A stretch of DNA of 20,432 nt, taken from JAXHUH01 sp034211175 (GTDB lineage Bacteria; Actinomycetota; Acidimicrobiia; Acidimicrobiales; CAIXPF01). Every line of letters starts with the position of its first letter. Within the stretch, counting starts at the first letter, position 1. A model generated the notes under the pieces. That model was given only the letters and a program-made list of their open reading frames with translations. It searched no databases and was not told the DNA's origin. The DNA lies in assembly GCA_034211175.1 (NCBI GenBank), contig JAXHUH010000339.1, positions 1 through 20,432 of the forward strand. Reading direction: 5' to 3'. Below are positions 6,829 to 14,848 of this stretch, one piece after another. A program made the translations under genes and the position numbers.

Positions 6829-7851
6829 GTGGTCACGGCTGTCTCCGCCCAGTCCCTCGCCCGCCGCTTCGGCTCCGTCGATGCCGTGCGCGGCGTCGAC
6901 CTCGCCGTCGGCGAGGGCGAGATCTACGGATTCCTCGGCCCGAACGGCGCGGGCAAGTCCACGTGCGTCCGGATGCTGTGCACGCTCCTGCGGCCCTCGT
7001 CGGGCTCCGCGTCGGTCGCGGGCCTCGATGTCGTCGCCGACGCCGAGGCCGTCCGGCTGCGCATCGGCGTGGCGCTCCAGGAGGCCGCGCTGTCCGACAA
7101 CCTCACGGGCCGCGAGCTGCTGTGGGTCCAGGCCCGTCTCTACGGCCTGTCCTCCGAGGACATCGTCACGCGCATCGACGAGCTCGGCGACCTGGTCGAC
7201 CGGGGTGCGCTCGACCGGTTCACCAAGGAGTACTCGGGCGGCATGCGCCGGCGGCTCGACCTCGCCGCGGCCCTCATGCACAACCCGGACGTGCTGTTCC
7301 TCGACGAGCCGACGACCGGGCTCGACCCGGCGAGCCGCACCCGGGTGTGGGACGAGGTGCGGCGACTGCGCGAGGAGCTGGGCAAGACGATCTTCCTGAC
7401 CACCCAGTACCTGGAGGAGGCCGACGCGCTCGCCGACCGGGTCGGGATCATCGACCGCGGCCGGATCGTGGCCGAGGGCACGCCCGCGGAGCTGAAGCGG
7501 CGGATCGGCACCGACGTGATCGTGGTGACCGTTGCCGGCCCGACCGACGGCGCCGCGACCGACGGGGTCGCGGCGGGTGACGCAGGCGATGGCCACGACC
7601 CCGCCGACCCGACGGGGGGCCTGGCCGAGCGGGCGAGCCAGGTGGCGTGGCGCATCCCCGGGGTGACGTCGATCGACATCCACGGCGCCGAGCTGACCGT
7701 CGGCGTGAAGGACGGGGCCGCGGCGGTGAGCCCCATGGCGGTGGCGTTGAGCGAGGCCGGCATCCGGGTCGGCGAGCTGACCCTGCGCACGCCGACGCTC
7801 GACGACGTGTTCCTCGAGCTGACCGGTGCGCACCTGCAGGAGGAGCCATGA
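6829..7851 (+). CDS. DrrA-type ABC exporter ATP-binding subunit
   Basis: The 340-residue protein is the ATPase of a drug, lipid or antibiotic-type ABC exporter. It shows Walker A GPNGAGKST (37-45), Q-loop (VALQEAALSDNLTGREL), signature YSGGMRRRLDLA (about 135), Walker B VLFLDEPTTGLDP (about 155) and the DrrA-type LTTQYLEEAD in which the switch histidine is Gln193. The C-terminal DrrA tail ends RTPTLDDVFLELTG. A Gly/Asp/Ala-rich insertion (about 235-270) interrupts the C-terminal domain. The GTG at 6829 is chosen because it follows a -10 box directly and gives the normal N-terminus. Its stop overlaps the permease start in an ATGA, so the two are translationally coupled. The cargo cannot be told from sequence. 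Confidence 0.93.
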   Translation: MVTAVSAQSLARRFGSVDAVRGVDLAVGEGEIYGFLGPNGAGKSTCVRMLCTLLRPSSGSASVAGLDVVADAEAVRLRIGVALQEAALSDNLTGRELLWVQARLYGLSSEDIVTRIDELGDLVDRGALDRFTKEYSGGMRRRLDLAAALMHNPDVLFLDEPTTGLDPASRTRVWDEVRRLREELGKTIFLTTQYLEEADALADRVGIIDRGRIVAEGTPAELKRRIGTDVIVVTVAGPTDGAATDGVAAGDAGDGHDPADPTGGLAERASQVAWRIPGVTSIDIHGAELTVGVKDGAAAVSPMAVALSEAGIRVGELTLRTPTLDDVFLELTGAHLQEEP

Positions 7852-8684
7852 CGTCCACGGCCCGCGACGAGGCTCACGGGTACGGCGACGACCGCCACGA
7901 CGGCCCGGTCGGCCCCGAGCCGAACGGCGCGATCGGTGACCTCGGGGTCATGGCCCGCCGTGCGCTGTGGCTGGTGCCCCGGGACCCGGCGTCGCTCGTG
8001 CCCGCCTTCATCGTGCCGCTGTTCTTCTTCGCCGTGATCACCGGCGGGCTGGGCAACGTGTCCGAGGCGATGGCCCCGGGGCTCGACTACAAGGCGTTCC
8101 AGCTGCCGGTGGCCATCGTGTTCGCGGTCACCGGCATCTCCCAGGCCCCGAACCTGGTCGTCGACATCCGCAGCGGCTACTTCGACCGCCTGCTGATCAC
8201 GCCGATGCGTCGGCCGATCCTGCTCCTCGGGCTGATCCTGGCCGACGTCGTCGTGCTCGTCTGCCTCGTCGTGCCGGTCATCGGCGTCGGTGTCCTCGTC
8301 GGGGTCGACTTCGCCACCGGGATCGCGGGGATGGCGGTGTTCGCCCTCCTCGGCGTGGCCTGGGGCATCGCGTTCGCCGGCCTGCCCTACGCCATCGCGC
8401 TGCGCACGGGCAGCCCGTCCGCGGTGAACGCGAGCTTCGTGCTCTTCTTCCCGTTCGCGTTCCTGACCTCGACGTTCGCGCCGGAGGAGGCGCTGTCGGG
8501 CTGGTTGGCCGCCGTCGCCGAGGTCAACCCGGTCACCTACCTGCTGGACGGCATGCGCTCGCTCGTCACCGACGGGTGGGACGGTGGTGCCATCGCCGGC
8601 GCGGTCGCCGCCATCGTGGTGCTCGGCGCCCTGAGCCACGGCCTCGCCCTGGCCGCCCTGCGGGGCCGGCTGCGCCGCGGCTGA
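7848..8684 (+). CDS. DrrB-type ABC-2 permease
   Basis: The 278-residue membrane subunit pairs with the preceding ATPase; it begins in the ATGA overlap with AGGAGG just upstream, inside the ATPase gene. A hydrophilic N-terminus of about 45 residues is followed by six hydrophobic segments, among them LVPAFIVPLFFFAVITGG, LPVAIVFAVTGISQ, LLLGLILADVVVLVCLVV, IAGMAVFALLGVAWGIAFA and FVLFFPFAFLTSTFAP. The ABC-2 family signature near the end is clear: a Phe/Pro-rich helix, then EVNPVTYLLDGMRSLV, then a last helix. Together the pair would form a dimeric exporter in the cytoplasmic membrane, like the daunorubicin DrrAB and mycobacterial lipid exporters. The operon ends at a strong hairpin. Confidence 0.92.
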   Translation: MTSTARDEAHGYGDDRHDGPVGPEPNGAIGDLGVMARRALWLVPRDPASLVPAFIVPLFFFAVITGGLGNVSEAMAPGLDYKAFQLPVAIVFAVTGISQAPNLVVDIRSGYFDRLLITPMRRPILLLGLILADVVVLVCLVVPVIGVGVLVGVDFATGIAGMAVFALLGVAWGIAFAGLPYAIALRTGSPSAVNASFVLFFPFAFLTSTFAPEEALSGWLAAVAEVNPVTYLLDGMRSLVTDGWDGGAIAGAVAAIVVLGALSHGLALAALRGRLRRG

Positions 8685-8705
8685 TCGGCGCCCGCCACGC
8701 CCCCG

Positions 8706-8743
8706 GGCGGGCCGCGGGAGACGTGACCGTCGGGCGGCCCGCC
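8706..8743 (+). terminator. Terminator-like hairpin after the DrrAB operon
   Basis: GGCGGGCCGC (8706-8715) and GCGGCCCGCC (8734-8743) form a perfect 10-bp stem. The loop contains a smaller GACG/CGTC stem. It starts 22 bases after the permease stop and ends before the -10 box of the next gene. There is no T-run, as is common in GC-rich actinomycetes. Confidence 0.55.
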
Positions 8744-8753
8744 GGCGCGTCGC

Positions 8754-8759
8754 TACGCT
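8754..8759 (+). promoter_or_regulatory. -10 box for a leaderless ABC-F transcript
   Basis: TACGCT ends six bases before the GTG start at 8766, with no ribosome site between them. The expected first transcribed base coincides with the start codon. Confidence 0.55.
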
Positions 8760-8765
8760 CGGCCC

Positions 8766-10553
<1,788 letters not shown>

Positions 10554-10582
10554 CGATGCGGGTCGCGGAACACCCCTAGGCG

Positions 10583-10601
10583 GCCCGCGTCCCGAGCGGG
10601 C
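10583..10601 (+). terminator. Hairpin after the ABC-F gene
   Basis: GCCCGC and GCGGGC form a 6-bp stem around a 7-base loop, 30 bases after the stop. No T-run follows, so its strength is uncertain. Confidence 0.35.
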
Positions 10602-10621
10602 GCTCAGATGTCCTGGTCAAA

Positions 10622-10633
10622 GGGTCGCGACCC
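10622..10633. promoter_or_regulatory. 12-bp palindrome upstream of the EEP-fold gene
   Basis: GGGTCGCGACCC is a perfect palindrome ending 24 bases before the -10 box TACCAT, so it overlaps the -35 region. That position suits a repressor or activator site, but no regulator is encoded nearby. Confidence 0.3.
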
Positions 10634-10657
10634 CGCGGCGACCGGCGATCTCGCAGC

Positions 10658-10663
10658 TACCAT
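10658..10663 (+). promoter_or_regulatory. -10 box for a leaderless EEP-fold transcript
   Basis: TACCAT ends seven bases before the GTG at 10671. No ribosome site lies between them. Confidence 0.5.
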
Positions 10664-10670
10664 CGGCCGG

Positions 10671-11471
10671 GTGCTGCGGGTGATGTCGTGGAACCTCTGG
10701 TGGCGTTTCGGGCGGTGGTGGCCGCGCCAGCGCGCCATCGGCGAGACCCTGCAGGCCGTCGACGCCGACGTGATCGGCCTCCAGGAGGTCTGGGCCGAGC
10801 AGGACGGCGCCAACCAGGCCGAGATCCTGGCCGACCTGCTGGGCTACGACGCGGTGCAGACCGACCTGCGCTACCACGAGGGCCTGGCGTTCTCGAACGC
10901 CATCCTCTCCCGCTGGCCGATCGACGCGGCCGAGTCGCGGGCGCTGCCCGGGGCGGACGGGCGACCGGGTCACCGTTCCGTGCTCTACGCGCAGGTGCGG
11001 GCGCCGTTCGGGCCGCTGCCGGTGTTCACGACCCACCTCGACTGGCAGTTCGATGCCAGCGCGGTGCGTGTCGCCCAGGTCGCCGCCCTGTGCGAGTTCG
11101 TGGCCGAGCACCGCAACGAGCCCGACGCCGGCTACCCGGCGATCGTCACCGGGGACTTCAACGCGACCCCGGAGTCGGACGAGATCCGGTCGATGACCGG
11201 TCGCACCGCCCCGCCGGTCGGGGGCCTCGTGTTCACCGACGCGTGGGAGGTCGGTGGGGACGGCTCGGCCGGCCTGAGCTGGTCGCGCTGCAACCCGCAC
11301 CTGCGCGACGCGACGTGGCCCGAGCGCCGGCTGGACTACGTGTTCGTCAGCTGGCCCCGGCCGTCACCGCTCGGGACGACGGTGCGCTGTCGCCTCGCAG
11401 GCCAGGACCCGATCGGCGGCGTCGTGCCGTCGGACCACTTCGGCGTGGTCGCCGAGCTGCGGACCCGCTGA
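10671..11471 (+). CDS. Endonuclease/exonuclease/phosphatase (EEP) family hydrolase
   Basis: The 266-residue protein has the full set of EEP/DNase I-fold motifs: VMSWNLWWRFG at the start, Glu39 in GLQEVW, the HLDW histidine in the middle, GDFNATPES (Asp162, Asn164), a RLDYVFVSW strand and SDHFGVVAEL near the end (Asp255, His256). These metal and catalytic residues hydrolyse phosphodiester bonds in nucleic acids, phospholipids or inositol phosphates, and the substrate cannot be chosen from sequence. No signal peptide is seen, so it is probably cytoplasmic. The GTG at 10671 fits the leaderless promoter and gives the family-like N-terminus. An ATG at 10683 is an alternative. It is convergent with the YbjN-like gene, 44 bases apart. 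Confidence 0.88.
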   Translation: MLRVMSWNLWWRFGRWWPRQRAIGETLQAVDADVIGLQEVWAEQDGANQAEILADLLGYDAVQTDLRYHEGLAFSNAILSRWPIDAAESRALPGADGRPGHRSVLYAQVRAPFGPLPVFTTHLDWQFDASAVRVAQVAALCEFVAEHRNEPDAGYPAIVTGDFNATPESDEIRSMTGRTAPPVGGLVFTDAWEVGGDGSAGLSWSRCNPHLRDATWPERRLDYVFVSWPRPSPLGTTVRCRLAGQDPIGGVVPSDHFGVVAELRTR

Positions 11472-11484
11472 CGCGGGCGCCGGG

Positions 11485-11515
11485 CCGGCCGAGGGAGGAC
11501 CCGCGGTCGGGCCGG
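11485..11515. terminator. Shared hairpin between convergent genes
   Basis: CCGGCC (11485-11490) and GGCCGG (11510-11515) can pair with additional GA/TC pairing past a single bulged G. It fills the 44-base gap between the two stops and could serve both strands. Confidence 0.35.
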
Positions 11516-11956
11516 TCAGCGCTCGACGACGGGAAGGGCGTCGTACTCGTCGAACGCCTTCTCGCCGCCGTGCTCGGACTGGATCTGGTCGTCGAACGTG
11601 TCGGCGATCGTGCCGATGGCGCGACAGGCGTGCTCCAGCTCCTCGCGGTCGAGGTGGCTGCCGACGATCTCGGTCACCACCACGATGTCCTCGTCGACCC
11701 AGAAGACCCGGCCCGAGACGATCTGGGCATTGATGTCGTTGATCGTCTTGAAGAGCTTCTTCGTGGGCTTGACGCCGGTCAGCATCGTCGAGAACACCCG
11801 CACGAGGGACGGGTCGCCGTCGAGCACCCGCACGTAGAACAGCGCGCTCCCGGAGCGGACGGGGATGTCGCCATCCTCGTCGACCACGAGGTCCTCGCTG
11901 CCCAGGATCCCCTTGAGCAGTTGTTCGACGTGGGGACGGACCACGTCAGCACGCAT
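11516..11956 (-). CDS. YbjN / type III secretion chaperone-like domain protein
   Basis: The 146-residue acidic protein matches the YbjN-like, SseB/CesT-chaperone fold common as single copies in actinobacteria. Visible features are an N-terminal helix (VVRPHVEQLLKGILG), alternating beta strands (GSALFYVRVLDGDPSLVRVFSTML), the helix TKKLFKTINDINAQIV, then GRVFWVDEDIVVVTEIVGSHL and a C-terminal helix. No catalytic residues, signal peptide or membrane segments are seen. The family binds peptides or acts in stress responses, and its actinobacterial role is not defined. The ATG at 11956 has GAGGAG seven bases upstream. A longer in-frame start at 12127 would add a Pro/Arg-rich non-homologous leader. 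A 233-base gap to the next gene holds its promoter, which I could not place. Confidence 0.78.
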   Translation of the reverse strand: MRADVVRPHVEQLLKGILGSEDLVVDEDGDIPVRSGSALFYVRVLDGDPSLVRVFSTMLTGVKPTKKLFKTINDINAQIVSGRVFWVDEDIVVVTEIVGSHLDREELEHACRAIGTIADTFDDQIQSEHGGEKAFDEYDALPVVER

Positions 11957-12189
11957 TCGTAGCTCCTCGATCGACGACGATCCTCGCCCTGCGATTCTCC
12001 CATCGGTAGGCGGCGGGTGTCGTTTAGCGGACTGGGGTTTTCCGGCCGATTCCTCCGCACGTTCAGGCCCCATCCCCTCCGACGGTGGGGCGGGGTTCAC
12101 GACGGGCGCGCGCGGGGTTTTGCGCACGGTGACCGGCGACGGGGACGATGCCGTGCCGACCGGACGAGCGAGGCCGCAGGGGGACGACG

Positions 12190-12957
12190 ATGGATCTCAC
12201 AGGACGAGTCGCGATGGTGACCGGAGGTGGCCGGGGCGTCGGGCGCGGCATCAGCCTGGGCCTGGCGGAGGACGGCGCGGACATCGCCATCGTGTACCGC
12301 AACGACCGCGAGGGCGCCGAGCAGACCGCCAAGGAGATCGAGGGCCTCGGTCGGGGCTGTGTCCTCCTGCAGGGTTCGGTCGACCGGGTCGAGGACTGCC
12401 GTCGGGTCGCCGGCGAGGCGGTCGAGGCGTTCGGGTTCGTCGACATCCTCGTGAACAACGCCGGGATCGCGTCGCGTGGCCGGTCGGTCGTCGACACCGA
12501 CCCGGAGGAGCTGGAGCGGGTCGTGCGGGTCCACTCGCTCGGGCCCCACCACCTGTGCCAGGCGCTCGTGCCCCAGATGCGGGAGCGGCCCCGCGGCGAC
12601 ATCATCATGATCTCGTCGGTGGCGACGCTCAGCCACGGGGCCAACGGCGCGCCGTACAACATGGGCAAGGCGGCGATGGAGTCCCTGGCGCTCACCCTCG
12701 CCAAGGAGGAGCGCCCCCACGGCATCCACGTCAACATCGTGGCCCCGGGGCTCGTCGAGACCGAGATGGGCCGCCGCCTGGCCAAGGCGGTCGCCGGGGT
12801 GGCCGACATGCGAGAGCTCGACGCGACCATGCCCTTCGGGCGGGTGTGCCAGCCCTCCGACGTGGCCGACGTGGTGCGGTTCCTGTGCTCGGAGCGCGCG
12901 TCCTACCTGACCGGCGAGAAGCTCAACGTGTACGGCGGTGGCCAGAACTGGCGCTGA
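12190..12957 (+). CDS. Classical short-chain dehydrogenase/reductase (FabG-like)
   Basis: The 255-residue oxidoreductase has all classical SDR motifs: the cofactor loop TGGGRGVG (11-18), NNAG (89-92), and the catalytic Ser143, Tyr156 and Lys160 in ISSVATLSHGANGAPYNMGK. After the cofactor strand the sequence reads IVYRNDREGAEQ, where a basic residue suggests NADP(H) preference (inference). The C-terminus closes with FLCSERASYLTGEKLNVYGG. The ATG at 12190 follows AGGGGGA at a good distance. Substrates in this group are 3-oxoacyl thioesters, alcohols or steroids, and cannot be assigned here. It is followed after 104 bases by the NfuA-type gene, which has its own promoter. Confidence 0.93.
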   Translation: MDLTGRVAMVTGGGRGVGRGISLGLAEDGADIAIVYRNDREGAEQTAKEIEGLGRGCVLLQGSVDRVEDCRRVAGEAVEAFGFVDILVNNAGIASRGRSVVDTDPEELERVVRVHSLGPHHLCQALVPQMRERPRGDIIMISSVATLSHGANGAPYNMGKAAMESLALTLAKEERPHGIHVNIVAPGLVETEMGRRLAKAVAGVADMRELDATMPFGRVCQPSDVADVVRFLCSERASYLTGEKLNVYGGGQNWR

Positions 12958-13034
12958 GCGGTCGCGGCGCCCCGCTCGGTGGGGCAGCGGTCGGCCGCGT
13001 CGCCCACCGGCCGCGACGAGGTCGGGCCCGCCGG

Positions 13035-13040
13035 TACCAT
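13035..13040 (+). promoter_or_regulatory. -10 box of the NfuA-type gene
   Basis: TACCAT lies 22 bases before the ATG at 13062. Unlike its leaderless neighbours, a GGAGG ribosome site (13051-13055) is present, so the transcript would have a leader of about 15 bases. Confidence 0.5.
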
Positions 13041-13061
13041 CGGGTCGATCGGAGGTGCCGA

Positions 13062-13709
13062 ATGGCGTACGAGACCCAGATCGACGAGACCACGACCGCC
13101 GAGTCCGGCCACGTCCTCACGGTGACCGAGCGCGCCATCGAGAAGGTGCTCGAGATCCGTGCCGGCGAGGACGACCCCGACGGCGTCGGCCTGCGGGTGG
13201 CGATCACGGGGGTGTACGGCGTCGACTTCACCTATGACCTGGCGTTCGACCCGATCGCCGACGTCGCGGCCGACGACGACGTCAGCGAGCAGTCCGGGCT
13301 GACCGTCATCGTCCCGGCCGACAGCGTCGACCGCCTGCGGGGCGCGACGCTCGATCTCCCGGCGATGGACGGCCAGGGCGGGCTGGTCATCCGCAACCCG
13401 AACCGGCCCAACCCGCTCGAGGACATGGACCTCGAGCTCGAGGGCGACGTCGCCACCAAGGTCGGCGTGCTGCTCGAGAAGTCGATCAACCCGTCCCTCG
13501 CCGCCCACGGCGGGTTCGCGACGCTGCTCGGCGTCGACGAGTCCCAGGACGTCTACATCACGATGGGCGGCGGTTGCCAGGGTTGCGCGATGAGCCGCGC
13601 GACCCTCACCAACGGCATCCGCGCCGCCATCAAGGAGACGATCCCCGAGGTGCGTGACGTCATCGACGCCACGGACCACACCGCCGGGGAGAACCCCTTC
13701 TACAGCTGA
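13062..13709 (+). CDS. nfuA: NfuA-type Fe-S cluster carrier (degenerate A-type domain plus NifU C-terminal domain)
   Basis: The 215-residue protein has the NfuA two-domain plan. Residues about 18-115 resemble the A-type (IscA/SufA/ErpA) fold (TVTERAIEKVLEIRAGE, LDLPAMDGQGGLVIRNPN) but lack all three cysteines, as in NfuA itself. Residues about 128-200 are a NifU C-terminal domain with the cluster-binding pair Cys172 and Cys175 in GGGCQGCAMS. A dimer would hold one [4Fe-4S] cluster between the CxxC motifs and pass it to target enzymes. The dxs product is not a Fe-S enzyme, but later MEP-pathway enzymes are. No suf or isc gene is adjacent. The start is supported by GGAGG six bases upstream. Confidence 0.92.
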   Translation: MAYETQIDETTTAESGHVLTVTERAIEKVLEIRAGEDDPDGVGLRVAITGVYGVDFTYDLAFDPIADVAADDDVSEQSGLTVIVPADSVDRLRGATLDLPAMDGQGGLVIRNPNRPNPLEDMDLELEGDVATKVGVLLEKSINPSLAAHGGFATLLGVDESQDVYITMGGGCQGCAMSRATLTNGIRAAIKETIPEVRDVIDATDHTAGENPFYS

Positions 13710-13739
13710 GCCGGCCCCGACCGGCGGGTATCGGCCGGC
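13710..13739 (+). terminator. Hairpin directly after the NfuA-type stop
   Basis: GCCGGCC (13710-13716) and GGCCGGC (13733-13739) form a 7-bp stem with a 16-base loop that starts on the base after the stop codon. No T-run is present. Confidence 0.4.
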
Positions 13740-13749
13740 GGTGTGGGCC

Positions 13750-13929
13750 GAACGCCCCATCGGTGTTCGTCGACCCTCGGGATCTGCTCGCGAGGCATGG
13801 AGCGCCGACGCCGGGCCGCCGATGTAGATGGTGCGACGTCGCTCGACGCGGGACGCTCCCGTCACCGCCGACGCGTCGCACTCGTCACCAGCGAGGTCGT
13901 TCAGGCAGCCCCGCCCGGCTGCCTGAACG
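13750..13929. other. Structured spacer with three further inverted repeats
   Basis: Three inverted repeats lie in the 267-base gap between the NfuA-type gene and the second SDR. The first is GAACGCC/GGTGTTC (13750-13756/13762-13768). The second is GTGCGACG/CGTCGCAC (13831-13838/13874-13881), enclosing a smaller GGGA/TCCC stem. The third is the strongest: a perfect 13-bp stem CGTTCAGGCAGCC/GGCTGCCTGAACG (13898-13910/13917-13929) with a 6-base loop. No coding frame looks real here. The last hairpin ends 33 bases before the -10 box of the next gene. Confidence 0.55.
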
Positions 13930-13962
13930 GCGCGTCGGGGCGCGGTCCGCACCCGGGCGGGG

Positions 13963-13968
13963 TACGGT
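13963..13968 (+). promoter_or_regulatory. -10 box for a leaderless SDR transcript
   Basis: TACGGT ends eight bases before the ATG at 13977. No ribosome site lies between them. Confidence 0.5.
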
Positions 13969-13976
13969 CCCGGCCC

Positions 13977-14729
13977 ATGGATCTGGGCATCGCCGATCGA
14001 CGCGCCGCGGTGGCGGCGTCCTCCGCCGGGCTCGGGCTCGCCACGGCCCGCGCCCTCGCCGAGGCCGGGGTGCGCGTCGCCATCTGCGGGCGAGACCGCG
14101 AGCGGGTGGAGAAGGCGGCCGCGACGCTGCCCGGTGACCCGGTCGCCATGGTCGCCGACCTGTCCACGGGCGACGCCGCCCGCCGCTGGACCGAGGAGGC
14201 GGCCGAGGCGCTCGGCGGCATCGACATCCTCGTCGCCAACAACGGGGGCCCGCCGCCCGGCGACTTCGCCTCGACCGACTACGACCGCTACCCGGCGGCG
14301 CTCGAGCTGAACCTGCTGACCACGGTGGCCATGTGCCAGACCGCGATCCCGGCGATGCGGGCCCAGCGGTGGGGGCGGGTCGTGGCCATCACGTCGGTCT
14401 CGGTGCGCCAGCCGATGGCGAACCTGATCCTGTCGAACACCGCCCGGGCCGGGGTCACCAACTTCCTCAAGACGGTGGCCCTCGAGGTCGCCGGCGACGG
14501 GGTGACGGTCAACTCGGTCCAGCCCGGTGTCCACCTCACCGACCGGCTCGGGGCGCTGGCCGCCGACCCCGACGCACTCGCCCGGGTGGCGTCCGGGGTG
14601 CCGGCCGGGTTCGTCGGCGACGCCGACGACTTCGGGAAGGTCGCCGCCTTCCTGTGCTCGGAGCCGGCCCGCTTCGTGACCGGGACCCACGTGCCGGTCG
14701 ACGGCGGCGCCTACCGGGGCATGCAGTAG
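13977..14729 (+). CDS. Divergent SDR-fold protein lacking the catalytic Tyr and Lys
   Basis: The 250-residue protein has an SDR fold but a non-standard active site. The cofactor loop reads AASSAGLG (13-20) instead of TGxxxGxG. NNAG is replaced by ANNGG. The YxxxK motif is replaced by Ser153-N-T-A-Arg157 in LILSNTARAGV, counted from ITSVSV. The C-terminal FLCSEPARFVTGTHVPVDGGAYRGMQ is typical of SDRs. A known SDR-like subgroup related to beta-ketoacyl reductase has this SNxxRAG pattern, so the change is inherited rather than recent damage. Its activity is unknown: it may reduce 3-oxoacyl substrates by an altered mechanism or only bind them. The ATG at 13977 fits the leaderless promoter. Confidence 0.88.
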   Translation: MDLGIADRRAAVAASSAGLGLATARALAEAGVRVAICGRDRERVEKAAATLPGDPVAMVADLSTGDAARRWTEEAAEALGGIDILVANNGGPPPGDFASTDYDRYPAALELNLLTTVAMCQTAIPAMRAQRWGRVVAITSVSVRQPMANLILSNTARAGVTNFLKTVALEVAGDGVTVNSVQPGVHLTDRLGALAADPDALARVASGVPAGFVGDADDFGKVAAFLCSEPARFVTGTHVPVDGGAYRGMQ

Positions 14730-14782
14730 GCGGCGGGCAGCGGCCCGACCGGGACCCTTTGCCCCGTGGCGGCGCCGGTCCG

Positions 14783-14788
14783 TAGGCT
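14783..14788 (+). promoter_or_regulatory. -10 box of the HMGS-like/DUF35 gene
   Basis: TAGGCT fits the local TAnnnT pattern. A transcript starting near 14795 would carry a leader of about 54 bases with an AGGGGGAG ribosome site before the ATG at 14849. Confidence 0.4.
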
Positions 14789-14803
14789 CGGGTCGAGATC
14801 GGA

Positions 14804-14813
14804 CGAACGTTCG
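14804..14813. promoter_or_regulatory. Palindromic operator candidate CGAACGTTCG
   Basis: A perfect 10-bp palindrome starts 15 bases after the predicted -10 box, at about +10 of the transcript. TetR-family repressors of fatty acid and steroid genes often bind GAAC/GTTC palindromes in this position. No TetR gene lies in the window. Confidence 0.4.
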
Positions 14814-14848
14814 ATCGGCTGCGCCGCGGTGGTGCGAGGGGGAGAACG

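Noticed and set aside
12903..14690. A 595-codon open frame on the minus strand
   Set aside because: It is antisense to the NfuA-type and second SDR genes, both with clear motifs, and its composition is antisense-like.
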